This document shows positions 56,586-64,000 of a stretch of 64,000 bases of DNA, in pieces (positions within the stretch are counted from its first letter, which is position 1; every line of letters begins with the position of its first letter). Under the pieces are notes generated by a model that searched no databases, was not told where the DNA came from, and saw nothing but the letters and a program-made list of their open reading frames with translations. The position numbers and the translations under genes are program-made. Source of the stretch: Variovorax sp. (GTDB lineage: Bacteria > Pseudomonadota > Gammaproteobacteria > Burkholderiales > Burkholderiaceae_C); the NCBI GenBank assembly GCA_017744285.1, contig JAGIBP010000001.1:124001-188000 (forward strand), in the 5' to 3' direction.

Positions 56586-58037
56586 ATGAATCCGAGCGAC
56601 CCGTTGGCGAAGCAGGCTGCGCTGGTGCACGCGTTGGCGCCGCGCCTGGGCGCGCAGGTGATCGAGACGCACATCTCGTGGATCCTGCTGGCGCCCGCCC
56701 TGGCCTACAAGCTCAAGAAGCCGGCGGACTTCGGATTCCTGGACTACCGCACGCTGCGCCGGCGGCAGCACTTCTGCCGCGAAGAAGTGCGCGTGAACCG
56801 GCGCGCGGCGCCGTCGCTGTACCTGGGCGTCGCACGGATCACCGGCGACGCCTCGGCGCCCGCCGTCGACGGCGCGGGCCCCGTGCTCGATTACGCCGTG
56901 CGCATGCGGCGCTTCGCCGACGGCGCCCTGTACAGCGAGCGGCTGGCCGCCGGCACGCTGACCCCGCAGGACGTGGACGCGCTGGCGGCCATGCTGGCGG
57001 CCGCGCACGCGGCAGCGCCCGTCAGCCGCCGTGCGCCGCCTGGCGCGTTGACGCCGCTCGATCGCGCGCTGGCCGCGCTCGACGGTGCGGGCGCAGTGGT
57101 GTCGCCCGCCGAGCGCCAGGCCCTGCACGGCTGGCTTGCCGAAGGCGCCCGGGTGCTCGCGCCCGTGCGGGCCGCGCGGCGCCGCGGCAGCCATGTCCGC
57201 GAATGCCACGGCGACCTTCACCTGGGCAACATCGTCGATCTGGATGGGCAGCCGGCGGCCTTCGACGCGATCGAGTTCGACGCCGCGCTGCGCTGGATCG
57301 ACGTGGCCGAGGACGCGGCCTTCCCCGCGATGGACTTCGCGGCGCGCGGCCGGCCGGACTACGCATGGCGCTTCCTCAACGCCTGGCTCGACGCCACCGG
57401 CGAACATGCGGGCGCGGGCGTGCTGCGCTTTGCGCTCGCCTACCGCGCGCTCGTCCGCGCGCAGGCGGAGCACCTGCGGGACCCGCGCGGCGACACGGCG
57501 CCTGCCTACGCGCGCGCTGCGCTCGCATGGTCGAACCCGGCGCCGCCGCGCCTCGTCATCACGCACGGGCTGCCGGGCTCCGGCAAGACCTTCCAGTCGC
57601 AGAAGCTGCTGGAGCGCGACGGCGCGATCCGCGTGCGCTCCGACGTCGAACGCAAGCGCCTCTTCGGCCTGGGCGCGTTGGAAAGCTCGCAGGCGCGCGG
57701 CGTGGACATCTATTCGGGCCAGGCCACGGCGGCCACCTACGAGCGCCTCTTCTCGCTCGCGCGCACGCTGCTCGGCGCGGGGTTCACGGCGGTCATCGAC
57801 GCGGCCTTCCTGCGCCGCAGCGAACGCGATGCCGCGCGAGAGCTCGCACGCGCATGCGGCGCGCGCTTCGAGATCCTGGCGTGCCAGGCGCCGGATGCCG
57901 AACTGCGCCGGCGCCTTGCCGCTCGCACCCGCGACGCCTCGGAGGCGAACGCCACGGTGCTGCGGCACCTGCGCACGGCCGCGGAACCGCTCGCGCCGGA
58001 CGAGGAACGCGTCGCCCTATCCCGCGCGGCGGCTTGA
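56586..58037 (+). CDS. Bifunctional aminoglycoside-phosphotransferase-like/AAA ATPase protein
   Basis: A 483-residue fusion. Residues 1-315 resemble an APH-type kinase, with HGDLHLGN (208-215) as the catalytic loop and IEFDAALRWIDVAED as the metal loop. Residues 320-483 are a P-loop kinase-like domain with Walker A GLPGSGKT (328-335). Fusions of this type are common in proteobacteria but lack a known substrate. The ATG is used because it matches the family N-terminus; it lies 89 bases after the USP stop, and a weak link to stress is inferred from context. Confidence 0.85.
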   Translation: MNPSDPLAKQAALVHALAPRLGAQVIETHISWILLAPALAYKLKKPADFGFLDYRTLRRRQHFCREEVRVNRRAAPSLYLGVARITGDASAPAVDGAGPVLDYAVRMRRFADGALYSERLAAGTLTPQDVDALAAMLAAAHAAAPVSRRAPPGALTPLDRALAALDGAGAVVSPAERQALHGWLAEGARVLAPVRAARRRGSHVRECHGDLHLGNIVDLDGQPAAFDAIEFDAALRWIDVAEDAAFPAMDFAARGRPDYAWRFLNAWLDATGEHAGAGVLRFALAYRALVRAQAEHLRDPRGDTAPAYARAALAWSNPAPPRLVITHGLPGSGKTFQSQKLLERDGAIRVRSDVERKRLFGLGALESSQARGVDIYSGQATAATYERLFSLARTLLGAGFTAVIDAAFLRRSERDAARELARACGARFEILACQAPDAELRRRLAARTRDASEANATVLRHLRTAAEPLAPDEERVALSRAAA

Positions 58038-58056
58038 TGGCCGCCCGGCGGGCTGC

Positions 58057-58863
58057 CTATTCGGCGCGCTTGGCGCGCAAGCCGTTGCGCACCAGGGCGT
58101 CCCAGCATTCCTCGGCGGAATCCGCGAACTCGAACAGCTCCAGGTCCGCCCGCGCGATCATGTGTTCGGCCACCAGGGCCTCGAAGTTGATGATCCTCGT
58201 CCAGTAGTCCCTGCAGAACAGCACGATCGGGATCGGGGGGCACTTCCCGGTCTGGCGCAGCGTCAGGATCTCGAAGAACTCGTCGAGCGTTCCGAATCCG
58301 CCCGGGAACACCACCAGCGCGTTCGCGCGCATCGCGAGGTGCATCTTGCGCATCGCGAAGTAGTGGAACCGGAAGGTGAGCTCCGGCGTCGTGTAGGGAT
58401 TGGGCAGCTGCTCGTGCGGCAGCGTGATGTTGAAGCCGATGCTCGGCGCGCCCGCATCCTGCGCACCGCGGTTGGCCGCTTCCATGATGCCCGGCCCGCC
58501 GCCGGTCGCGATGACGTTGTCGCGCCAGCGATGCTGCGGCGCGAGCGCGCCGCCGCGCTCCGACACGATGCGGCCGAACTCGCGAGCGGCCTCGTACCAC
58601 GGAAGCTGACGGGCCCGCTGCTCGATCCGCTCGCGCTCTTCCTGGCTCGTCGCGCGCTCGCGCTCCTGGGCGAGCTGCTCCGCGGACCGCACGCGCGCAC
58701 TGCCGAACACGATCACGGTGGAGCGAATGCCCCAGTCGCGCAGCAGCAGGTCGGCCTTCGCGTGCTCGAGCGCGAAGCGCGTCGCGCGCATTTCGTCGCG
58801 CAGGAGAAAGGCGGTGTCCTCGACGGGCAGGAGATAGCTGCTGGAAGCGGTCTGGGCGTTCAT
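58057..58863 (-). CDS. LOG-family protein (cytokinin-riboside monophosphate phosphoribohydrolase-like)
   Basis: A 268-residue Rossmann-like protein with the signature PGGFGTLDEFFEILTL and an earlier GGGPGIMEAANRGA, both diagnostic of LOG enzymes. The N-terminal 90 residues are longer than in minimal LOG proteins, and a VIVFGSARVR strand precedes the core. LOG proteins cleave the base from nucleoside 5'-monophosphates; in bacteria many act as generic nucleotide hydrolases. It lies 71 bases after a chemoreceptor gene on the same strand. Confidence 0.9.
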   Translation of the reverse strand: MNAQTASSSYLLPVEDTAFLLRDEMRATRFALEHAKADLLLRDWGIRSTVIVFGSARVRSAEQLAQERERATSQEERERIEQRARQLPWYEAAREFGRIVSERGGALAPQHRWRDNVIATGGGPGIMEAANRGAQDAGAPSIGFNITLPHEQLPNPYTTPELTFRFHYFAMRKMHLAMRANALVVFPGGFGTLDEFFEILTLRQTGKCPPIPIVLFCRDYWTRIINFEALVAEHMIARADLELFEFADSAEECWDALVRNGLRAKRAE

Positions 58864-58934
58864 TGATCTGGATCGCGGATGGAGTGCAGTCGAGGCGGCA
58901 TCTTCGCAGATCGCCCGGCTCGCGATCCCGCGCC

Positions 58935-60494
58935 CTAGGCCACCGCGGCCGCCGGGCCGCGCCCGGACGGCGCCAGCGTGAAGAGGCTCACCGCCCCCAC
59001 CAGGTGCCTGGCCTGCGCCTGGAGCGACTGCGCCGCCGCCGACGCCTCCTCGACCAGCGCGGCGTTCTGCTGGGTGACCTCGTCCATCTGCGTCACCGCC
59101 TGGTTGATCTGGTCGATGCCGGCCGTCTGCTCCTGGGTCGCCGCGCTGATCTCGCCCATGATGTCCGTCACGCGCCGTACGCTGTCCACGATCTCCGCCA
59201 TGGTGCGGCCCGCTTCGCCGACGAGCGTGCTGCCGCTGTCGATCCGCGCAACGGAATCTTCGATCAGGCCCTTGATCTCCCTGGCCGCGGTGGCCGAGCG
59301 CTGCGCGAGGCCCCGCACTTCCGATGCCACGACAGAGAAGCCGCGCCCCTGCTCGCCCGCACGCGCCGCTTCCACGGCTGCGTTCAGCGCCAGGATGTTG
59401 GTCTGGAAGGCGATCCCGTCGATCACGCCGATGATGTCGACGATGCGCCTGGACGCAGCGCTGATCGAATCCATGGTCCGGACCACCTGGCCCACGACAT
59501 CGCCCCCGCGAAGCGCCACCGCGGACGCCTGCACCGCCAGCTGGTTGGCCTGCAGCGCGTTGTCGGCGTTCTGCCGCACCGTGGAAGTCAGCTCCTCCAT
59601 CGACGCGGCGGTCTGTTCCAGCGAGCTGGCCTGAACCTCCGTGCGCGACGACAGGTCCTGCGAACCCGCGGCGACCTGGGCCGATGCGCTGGCGATCATG
59701 TCGGTGCCCCGGCGGACGTCGCCGACCACGTGGCTCAGGCTTTCGTTCATCGTCCGCAGCGCCTGCATCAACTGGCCGATCTCGTCACCCGAGCGCACCT
59801 CGATCCGGCTCGTGAGGTCGCCGCCCGCGACCACGGTCGCCACCTGCACCGCCTCGTGGATCGGGCGCGTGATCGTTCGGCTGAAGAGCACGCCCGCCAC
59901 CACGCCCACCGCGCAGACGCCCAGCATCAGCGACAGGCTCAGCCAGGTCGCGTGCCGCGCGTCGGCGGCTGCCTGCGCCGCGACGGCGGCGGCCTCGGCC
60001 TGGATACGGCCCGCCACTTCGTCGAGCAGGCGCGCTGGCTCCCGGTCGGCGCCCGCCACGGCCGCGTCGCCCGCGGCCGCGTCGAAGCCGTGCGCCTTGA
60101 ACGCCTCCAGGCCCCGGCGGTAGCCCTGCCCCATTGCCGCGTGCGCGGCGGCGAACCGGTCCAGCAGCGCCCGGCTCTCGCCTGGCGGCAGCGCGGACTG
60201 CAGCGCGCCGGCGGCCCGGCTCACCTTGGCCTCGTTCTCCTCGAAGGCCGACCAGTAGGACGACAGCCGCGCCGGGTCCTGGCCGCGCAGCAAGGTGTTC
60301 TTCCACTCCTGCACCTGGACCTTGAAGTCCAGCAGCATCTGCGTGACGGCGCGCTCGTCAGCGGCCCGTGCCTGCACCGTCGTGCGGTAGGTGTCGATGG
60401 CCTGGTTCAGGGACAGCATGCCGTAGAGGGCAGAGGCCAGGAGGAGCGCGACGCCGACGGCGAAGGCCAGAGGAAGCTTGGTGCTGAGTTTCAC
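58935..60494 (-). CDS. Methyl-accepting chemotaxis protein
   Basis: A 519-residue chemoreceptor. The GTG start at 60494 (VKLSTKLPLAFAVGVALLLASA) places the first transmembrane helix correctly; the longer frame is rejected. A helical periplasmic sensor (about 40-190), a second transmembrane helix (about 193-212), HAMP (about 215-265) and a signalling domain with the highly conserved tip DGIAFQTNILALNAAVEAAR follow. No C-terminal CheR-binding pentapeptide is evident. It lies near the dmp genes, which hints at aromatic sensing, but that is inference. Confidence 0.93.
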   Translation of the reverse strand: MKLSTKLPLAFAVGVALLLASALYGMLSLNQAIDTYRTTVQARAADERAVTQMLLDFKVQVQEWKNTLLRGQDPARLSSYWSAFEENEAKVSRAAGALQSALPPGESRALLDRFAAAHAAMGQGYRRGLEAFKAHGFDAAAGDAAVAGADREPARLLDEVAGRIQAEAAAVAAQAAADARHATWLSLSLMLGVCAVGVVAGVLFSRTITRPIHEAVQVATVVAGGDLTSRIEVRSGDEIGQLMQALRTMNESLSHVVGDVRRGTDMIASASAQVAAGSQDLSSRTEVQASSLEQTAASMEELTSTVRQNADNALQANQLAVQASAVALRGGDVVGQVVRTMDSISAASRRIVDIIGVIDGIAFQTNILALNAAVEAARAGEQGRGFSVVASEVRGLAQRSATAAREIKGLIEDSVARIDSGSTLVGEAGRTMAEIVDSVRRVTDIMGEISAATQEQTAGIDQINQAVTQMDEVTQQNAALVEEASAAAQSLQAQARHLVGAVSLFTLAPSGRGPAAAVA

Positions 60495-60544
60495 GCCCCG
60501 GTTATCGGCAGCGCACGGCCAGACTTGAGGGCTGACGCGCCCAG

Positions 60545-60576
60545 AAAAAAGGCCGCGCGCATCGCTGCGCACGGCC
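60545..60576 (-). terminator. Rho-independent terminator after the 38-residue gene
   Basis: On the minus strand, GGCCGTGCGC-AGCGAT-GCGCGCGGCC can form a ten-pair stem (one G-T pair) with a six-base loop, followed at once by TTTTTT. It ends the short gene at 60636-60752 before the chemoreceptor gene begins. Confidence 0.85.
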
Positions 60577-60635
60577 CGAAGCCATCCAGAGGGATGGAGG
60601 AGACAACCGGTGAACAGGGCGGCCGGGCGGCCGCT

Positions 60636-60752
60636 TCAGAGCCTCGACAGCGCCGGCGCCGTGTGCGCGGCGAGTTCTTCCATCGCATCCGCGTACATCG
60701 CGCCGCTGGCGGCAACCACCAGCAGAAGGGCCAGGGAGATCAAGGCAGTCAT
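60636..60752 (-). CDS. 38-residue hydrophobic small protein
   Basis: A small gene missed by length cut-offs. ATG 60752 has AGGAA five bases upstream, a perfect TATAAT (60776-60781) upstream and a strong terminator 60 bases after the stop. The protein has one hydrophobic segment (MTALISLALLLVVAASGAM) and a short acidic/Ala-rich tail (YADAMEELAAH). It could be a membrane-inserted regulator, chaperone-like peptide or toxin-like peptide. No homologue was recognised. Confidence 0.6.
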   Translation of the reverse strand: MTALISLALLLVVAASGAMYADAMEELAAHTAPALSRL

Positions 60753-60775
60753 GGGGATTCCTGTTCGATGGATCG

Positions 60776-60793
60776 ATTATAGGGTAAACCCTA
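60776..60793 (-). promoter_or_regulatory. -10 element and overlapping 14-bp palindrome for the 38-residue gene
   Basis: A perfect TATAAT on the minus strand (60776-60781) overlaps the palindrome TAGGGT-AA-ACCCTA (60780-60793). No -35 is present at 16-17 bp, suggesting a regulator binds the palindrome or the promoter is extended by another contact. Confidence 0.6.
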
Positions 60794-60809
60794 ATTCTTC
60801 GCACGCCCC

Positions 60810-61601
60810 CTAGCCGGTGAAGCGGATGCCGACGCTGCCCATGCCCTGCACGCGCAGCGTGACGGCGTCGCCCGCGGCCACCGCCACGGCCTCGGTGATG
60901 CCGCCGGAGAGGATCAGCGTGCCGGCCGGGATCTCTTGGCCGCGCGCGCCGAGATGGTTGGCCAGCATCGCGATCGCGGCCGCCGGATGGCCGAGCACCG
61001 CCGCGCCCGCGCCGAAGGCCACGGGTTCGCCGTTCTTCTCGAGCACGATGCCGACGGTGCGCAGGTCCACCTCCGAAGCCGGCCGCGCGCGGCCGCCCAC
61101 CACGAAGCGCGCGGCCGACGTGTTGTCGGCCACCACGCTCTTCAGGTCGAACTTGAAATCGCGGTAGCGGCTGTCGATCACCTCGATGCCCGGCAGCACG
61201 AAGTCGGTGGCCGCGAGCACCGCGCCGATGTGGCAGCCCGGCCCCCGGAGCGCCCGGCGCGTGACGAAGGCGATCTCGGGCTCGACCTTCGGATGGATCA
61301 GTTCGCCCACGCGGCACTCGCCGCCTTCGGGCAGCGAGAAGTTGTCGGCCAGGAAGCCGAAGACCGGCGTGGCGACGCCCATCTGCTTCATCTTCGCGTG
61401 CGAGGTGAGCCCGGCCTTCAGGCCGATGATGCGGTGGCCGCGATCGGTCTTGCGCCGGCGGATGGCGTCCTGGATCGCGTAGGCGTCGTCCCAGTCCATC
61501 GCGGGATGCTCGTCGGTGATCTTGGGCGTGTCGCGCGCCTGCAGCTCGCAGGTCTCGAGGTGCTCGGCGAGCGCGGCGATGGTGCGTGCATCGAGTTTCA
61601 T
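60810..61601 (-). CDS. dmpH: 4-oxalocrotonate decarboxylase, DmpH/XylI-like
   Basis: A 263-residue enzyme of the hydratase/decarboxylase family that converts 2-oxohex-3-enedioate to 2-hydroxypentadienoate in the meta-cleavage lower pathway. [36 protein letters not shown] and [19 protein letters not shown] are characteristic of the decarboxylase branch rather than the hydratase. It overlaps dmpG by four bases and is the last of the visible dmp genes; the tautomerase gene that often follows is absent here. Confidence 0.9.
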   Translation of the reverse strand: MKLDARTIAALAEHLETCELQARDTPKITDEHPAMDWDDAYAIQDAIRRRKTDRGHRIIGLKAGLTSHAKMKQMGVATPVFGFLADNFSLPEGGECRVGELIHPKVEPEIAFVTRRALRGPGCHIGAVLAATDFVLPGIEVIDSRYRDFKFDLKSVVADNTSAARFVVGGRARPASEVDLRTVGIVLEKNGEPVAFGAGAAVLGHPAAAIAMLANHLGARGQEIPAGTLILSGGITEAVAVAAGDAVTLRVQGMGSVGIRFTG

Positions 61602-62641
61602 GCGCGCACCTCCTGCCGCGCGGCGCGCGTGCGGGCCAGGGTGATGGCCGTGTCCTCGATCATGTCTTCCTGCCCGCCGACCATGCCCCGGCGGCCGAGC
61701 TCGACGAGGATTTCGCGCGCCGGCACGCCCCACTTCTGCTCGGCACGGCGCGCGAACAGCAGGAAACTCGAATACACGCCTGCGTAGCCGAGCGTGAGCG
61801 AATCGCGGTCGACGCGGATCGGCTGGTCCATGATCGGCACCACACGGTCCTCCGCCACGTCCTGGATCGCGAACACGTCCACGCCGGTCGCGATGCCCAT
61901 GCGCTCGCACACGGCGACGAAGACTTCGAGCGGCGTGTTGCCCGCGCCGGCGCCCAGCCCCGCGGCGGCCGCGTCGATGCGGCTGGCGCCCGCCTCGACC
62001 GCGGCGATCGAATTCGCGACACCCATCGCGAGGTTGTGATGGCCGTGGAATCCCAGCTCCGTCGCGGGCTTGAGCGCCGAGCGCACCGCGGCGATGCGCG
62101 CCGTCACGTCGGCGGGCAGCATGTGGCCGGCCGAGTCGGTGACGTAGATGCAGTTGGCGCCGTAGCCCTCCATCAGCAGCGCCTGCTCGACCAGCTTCTG
62201 CGGCGAGGCCATGTGCGCCATCATCAGGAAGCCGACCGTGTCCAGGTCGAGCTTGCGCGCCATCGTGATGTGCTGCTCGCTCACGTCGGCCTCGGTGCAG
62301 TGCGTGGCGATGCGGATCGTGCGAACGCCCACGCCATGCGCCATGCGCAGGTGGTCCACCGTGCCGATGCCCGGGATCAGCAGCGCCGAGATCGCGGCCC
62401 GCTTCATGCGCGGGACCACGGCGCACAGGTACTGCTCGTCGCTGTGCGCCGGAAAGCCGTAGTTGACCGAGCTGCCCCCGAGCCCGTCGCCGTGCGTGAC
62501 CTCGATGAGCGGCACGCCCGCCGCGTCGAGCCCGGTCGCGATGTCGATCATCTGTTCGAGCGACATGCGGTGACGCTTGGGGTGCATGCCGTCGCGCAGC
62601 GTCATGTCGTGGACGCGGACCTGTGTTCCCTGGAGTGTCAT
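61598..62641 (-). CDS. dmpG: 4-hydroxy-2-oxovalerate aldolase, DmpG-like
   Basis: A 347-residue metal-dependent aldolase that cleaves 4-hydroxy-2-oxovalerate to pyruvate and acetaldehyde. The N-terminal [12 protein letters not shown] is the metal/catalytic motif, [14 protein letters not shown] is the second metal site, and [11 protein letters not shown] ends the protein. It channels acetaldehyde to DmpF, whose gene is ten bases upstream. Confidence 0.95.
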   Translation of the reverse strand: MTLQGTQVRVHDMTLRDGMHPKRHRMSLEQMIDIATGLDAAGVPLIEVTHGDGLGGSSVNYGFPAHSDEQYLCAVVPRMKRAAISALLIPGIGTVDHLRMAHGVGVRTIRIATHCTEADVSEQHITMARKLDLDTVGFLMMAHMASPQKLVEQALLMEGYGANCIYVTDSAGHMLPADVTARIAAVRSALKPATELGFHGHHNLAMGVANSIAAVEAGASRIDAAAAGLGAGAGNTPLEVFVAVCERMGIATGVDVFAIQDVAEDRVVPIMDQPIRVDRDSLTLGYAGVYSSFLLFARRAEQKWGVPAREILVELGRRGMVGGQEDMIEDTAITLARTRAARQEVRA

Positions 62642-62651
62642 GGCGGTGCTC

Positions 62652-63569
62652 CTATGCGGTGAGGGGGGCGGCCGGCGCCTCGGCGGCCAGCATCGATTCG
62701 GCGAACATCTCGGCCGTGCGCGCGGCGGCGGCGGTCATGATGTCGAGGTTGCCCGCGTACTTGGGCAGGTAGTCGCCGAGGCCTTCGACCTCGAGGTAGA
62801 TCGACACGCGCCGGCCGTCGAACACCGGCCCGTTGACCAGCCGGTAGCCCGGCACGTAGCGCCGCACCTGCGCGATCATGCGGTGCACCGAGGCCGTGAT
62901 CGCCGCCTGGTCCGGCTCGCTCTCGGTCAGGCAATGCACGGTGTCGCGCATGATCAGCGGCGGCTCGGCCGGGTTGATGATGATGATCGCCTTGCCCTCG
63001 GCCGCACCGCCCACGCGCTCGACCGCGCCGGCCGTGGTGCGCGTGAACTCGTCGATGTTGCGCCGCGTGCCCGGCCCGACCGACCGGCTCGACACGGTGG
63101 CGACGATCTCGCCGTAGGCCACCTTCTGCACCTGCGAGACGGCCGCGACCATCGGGATCGTGGCCTGGCCGCCGCAGGTGACCATGTTGACGTTCATCGG
63201 CCGCTGGCCCGCGAGCTGCTCGCGCAGGTTGACCGGCGGCACGCAGTAGGGCCCGATGGCCGCCGGCGTCAGGTCGATCATCAGCACGCCGAGCGCGTTG
63301 AGCCTGGCGCTGTTCTCCGCATGCACGTAGGCGCTGGTCGCATCGAAGGCGATGCGGATGCCGTCGGCCTGCACATGGGGCACGAGGCCGTCCACGCCCT
63401 CGGCGGTGGTCTTCAGCCCCATCTCGCGGGCGCGTTTCAGGCCGTCGGATTCGGGGTCGATGCCGACCATCCACACAGGTTCGAGCAGCGGGCTGCGCTG
63501 CAGCTTCGCGAGCAGGTCGGTACCGATGTTGCCGGGCCCGATCAGGGCGCACTTGATCTTCTGGGTCAT
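62652..63569 (-). CDS. dmpF: Acetaldehyde dehydrogenase (acylating), DmpF-like
   Basis: A 305-residue NAD-dependent enzyme that turns acetaldehyde into acetyl-CoA. The Rossmann motif [11 protein letters not shown] is at the start and the catalytic Cys is in [13 protein letters not shown]. Conserved [17 protein letters not shown] and [13 protein letters not shown] follow. It forms a complex with the aldolase DmpG encoded by the next gene. The usual short dmpG-dmpF order is kept. Confidence 0.95.
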   Translation of the reverse strand: MTQKIKCALIGPGNIGTDLLAKLQRSPLLEPVWMVGIDPESDGLKRAREMGLKTTAEGVDGLVPHVQADGIRIAFDATSAYVHAENSARLNALGVLMIDLTPAAIGPYCVPPVNLREQLAGQRPMNVNMVTCGGQATIPMVAAVSQVQKVAYGEIVATVSSRSVGPGTRRNIDEFTRTTAGAVERVGGAAEGKAIIIINPAEPPLIMRDTVHCLTESEPDQAAITASVHRMIAQVRRYVPGYRLVNGPVFDGRRVSIYLEVEGLGDYLPKYAGNLDIMTAAAARTAEMFAESMLAAEAPAAPLTA

Positions 63570-63582
63570 GGTCGGTCCTTGA

Positions 63583-64000
63583 TCAATGAAAGCGCACCGA
63601 GCAGCCGCCGAGGCCGCCGATCGAGACGCGGAAGTTGTCGCCCGCGGCGGCCGGGAACATCGCGGCGAGCGCGCCCGAGAGAACCACTTCGCCGGCCTTC
63701 AGGCCGATGCCCAGAGCCCCGAGCGTGTTCGCGAGCCAGGCCACGGCGTTGACCGGCGAACCGAGCGCGGCCGCGCCGGCACCGGTGGCGACGATCTCGC
63801 CGTTCTTCTCGAGCACCATGCCGCAGGTGACGAGATCGACGCGGCGCGGATCGACCGCGCTGTCGCCCAGCACGAAGACGCCGCAGGACGCGTTGTCGGC
63901 CACGGTGTCGGCGATCCTGATCTTCCAGTCGCGGATGCGCGAATCGACGATCTCGAAGCACGGCATCACGCACTCGGTGGCCGCGAGCACGTCGGCGGCG
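63583..64000 (-). CDS. dmpE: 2-hydroxypentadienoate hydratase, DmpE/XylJ-like (5' end outside window)
   Basis: The visible C-terminal part has about 138 residues: [45 protein letters not shown] and [11 protein letters not shown]. The [18 protein letters not shown] motif distinguishes the hydratase from the decarboxylase encoded at 60810. It adds water to 2-hydroxypenta-2,4-dienoate to make 4-hydroxy-2-oxovalerate. The gene continues beyond 64000 on the minus strand. Confidence 0.9.
   Translation of the reverse strand, partial: AADVLAATECVMPCFEIVDSRIRDWKIRIADTVADNASCGVFVLGDSAVDPRRVDLVTCGMVLEKNGEIVATGAGAAALGSPVNAVAWLANTLGALGIGLKAGEVVLSGALAAMFPAAAGDNFRVSIGGLGGCSVRFH

Overview
The window is GC-rich chromosomal DNA with tightly packed, translationally coupled operons (many ATGA/GTGA stop-start overlaps). 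No rRNA, tRNA, CRISPR array, phage gene or transposase was recognised. Gene content suggests a free-living aerobic betaproteobacterium of the Burkholderiales, most likely Comamonadaceae and possibly Variovorax-like: TRAP transport, autotransporters (one with an extended signal peptide), alternative complex III with a caa3 oxidase, an isoquinoline-1-oxidoreductase-type molybdenum enzyme, and a meta-cleavage lower pathway. The genus is an inference.

Layout. 1-558: end of a LysR regulator. 747-4058: glycine-rich autotransporter. 4115-8514 (minus): TRAP operon with two binding proteins, DctQ/DctM and a type II dehydroquinase-like protein, facing an IclR regulator (8657) across a near-consensus IclR box. 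9456-10658 (minus): ammonium transporter behind a sigma-54-type promoter. 10912-13328: YihY membrane protein, PRC-barrel protein, isochorismatase-like hydrolase and a small membrane protein. 13543-25460: one block for alternative complex III (actABCDEF), a small membrane protein, SCO, and caa3 oxidase subunits II, I, III and IV. 25562-29550: three-subunit membrane sugar/alcohol dehydrogenase (small subunit, GMC flavoprotein, triheme cytochrome c). 29679-33925: histidine phosphatase, glycosyltransferase and glycogen-debranching-like enzyme, bracketed by two DUF3606 proteins. 34032-36844: Cd/Zn ATPase and divergent MerR regulator with a clear operator. 36973-38244: antiporter. 38284-45080: two divergent autotransporters. 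45196-48587: TetR regulator and iorAB, sharing a duplicated operator. 48629-55438: GST-like protein, redox-type adenylate cyclase divergent from a CRP-like regulator, small proteins, and a DUF6502/DUF5666 pair. 55744-60494: USP, APH/ATPase fusion, LOG protein, chemoreceptor. 60636-60752: unlisted 38-residue gene with its own -10, ribosome site and terminator. 60810-64000 (minus): dmpEFGH-like meta-pathway genes, cut by the window edge.

How parts fit together. The GMC dehydrogenase, complex III and caa3 oxidase form a plausible aerobic route from periplasmic sugar or alcohol oxidation to oxygen. The TRAP/dehydroquinase operon, iorAB and the dmp genes point to use of plant-derived or aromatic carbon. 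The cyclase/CRP pair looks like a self-contained cAMP module with a membrane-heme and [2Fe-2S] input; it is the most interesting unexplored system here.
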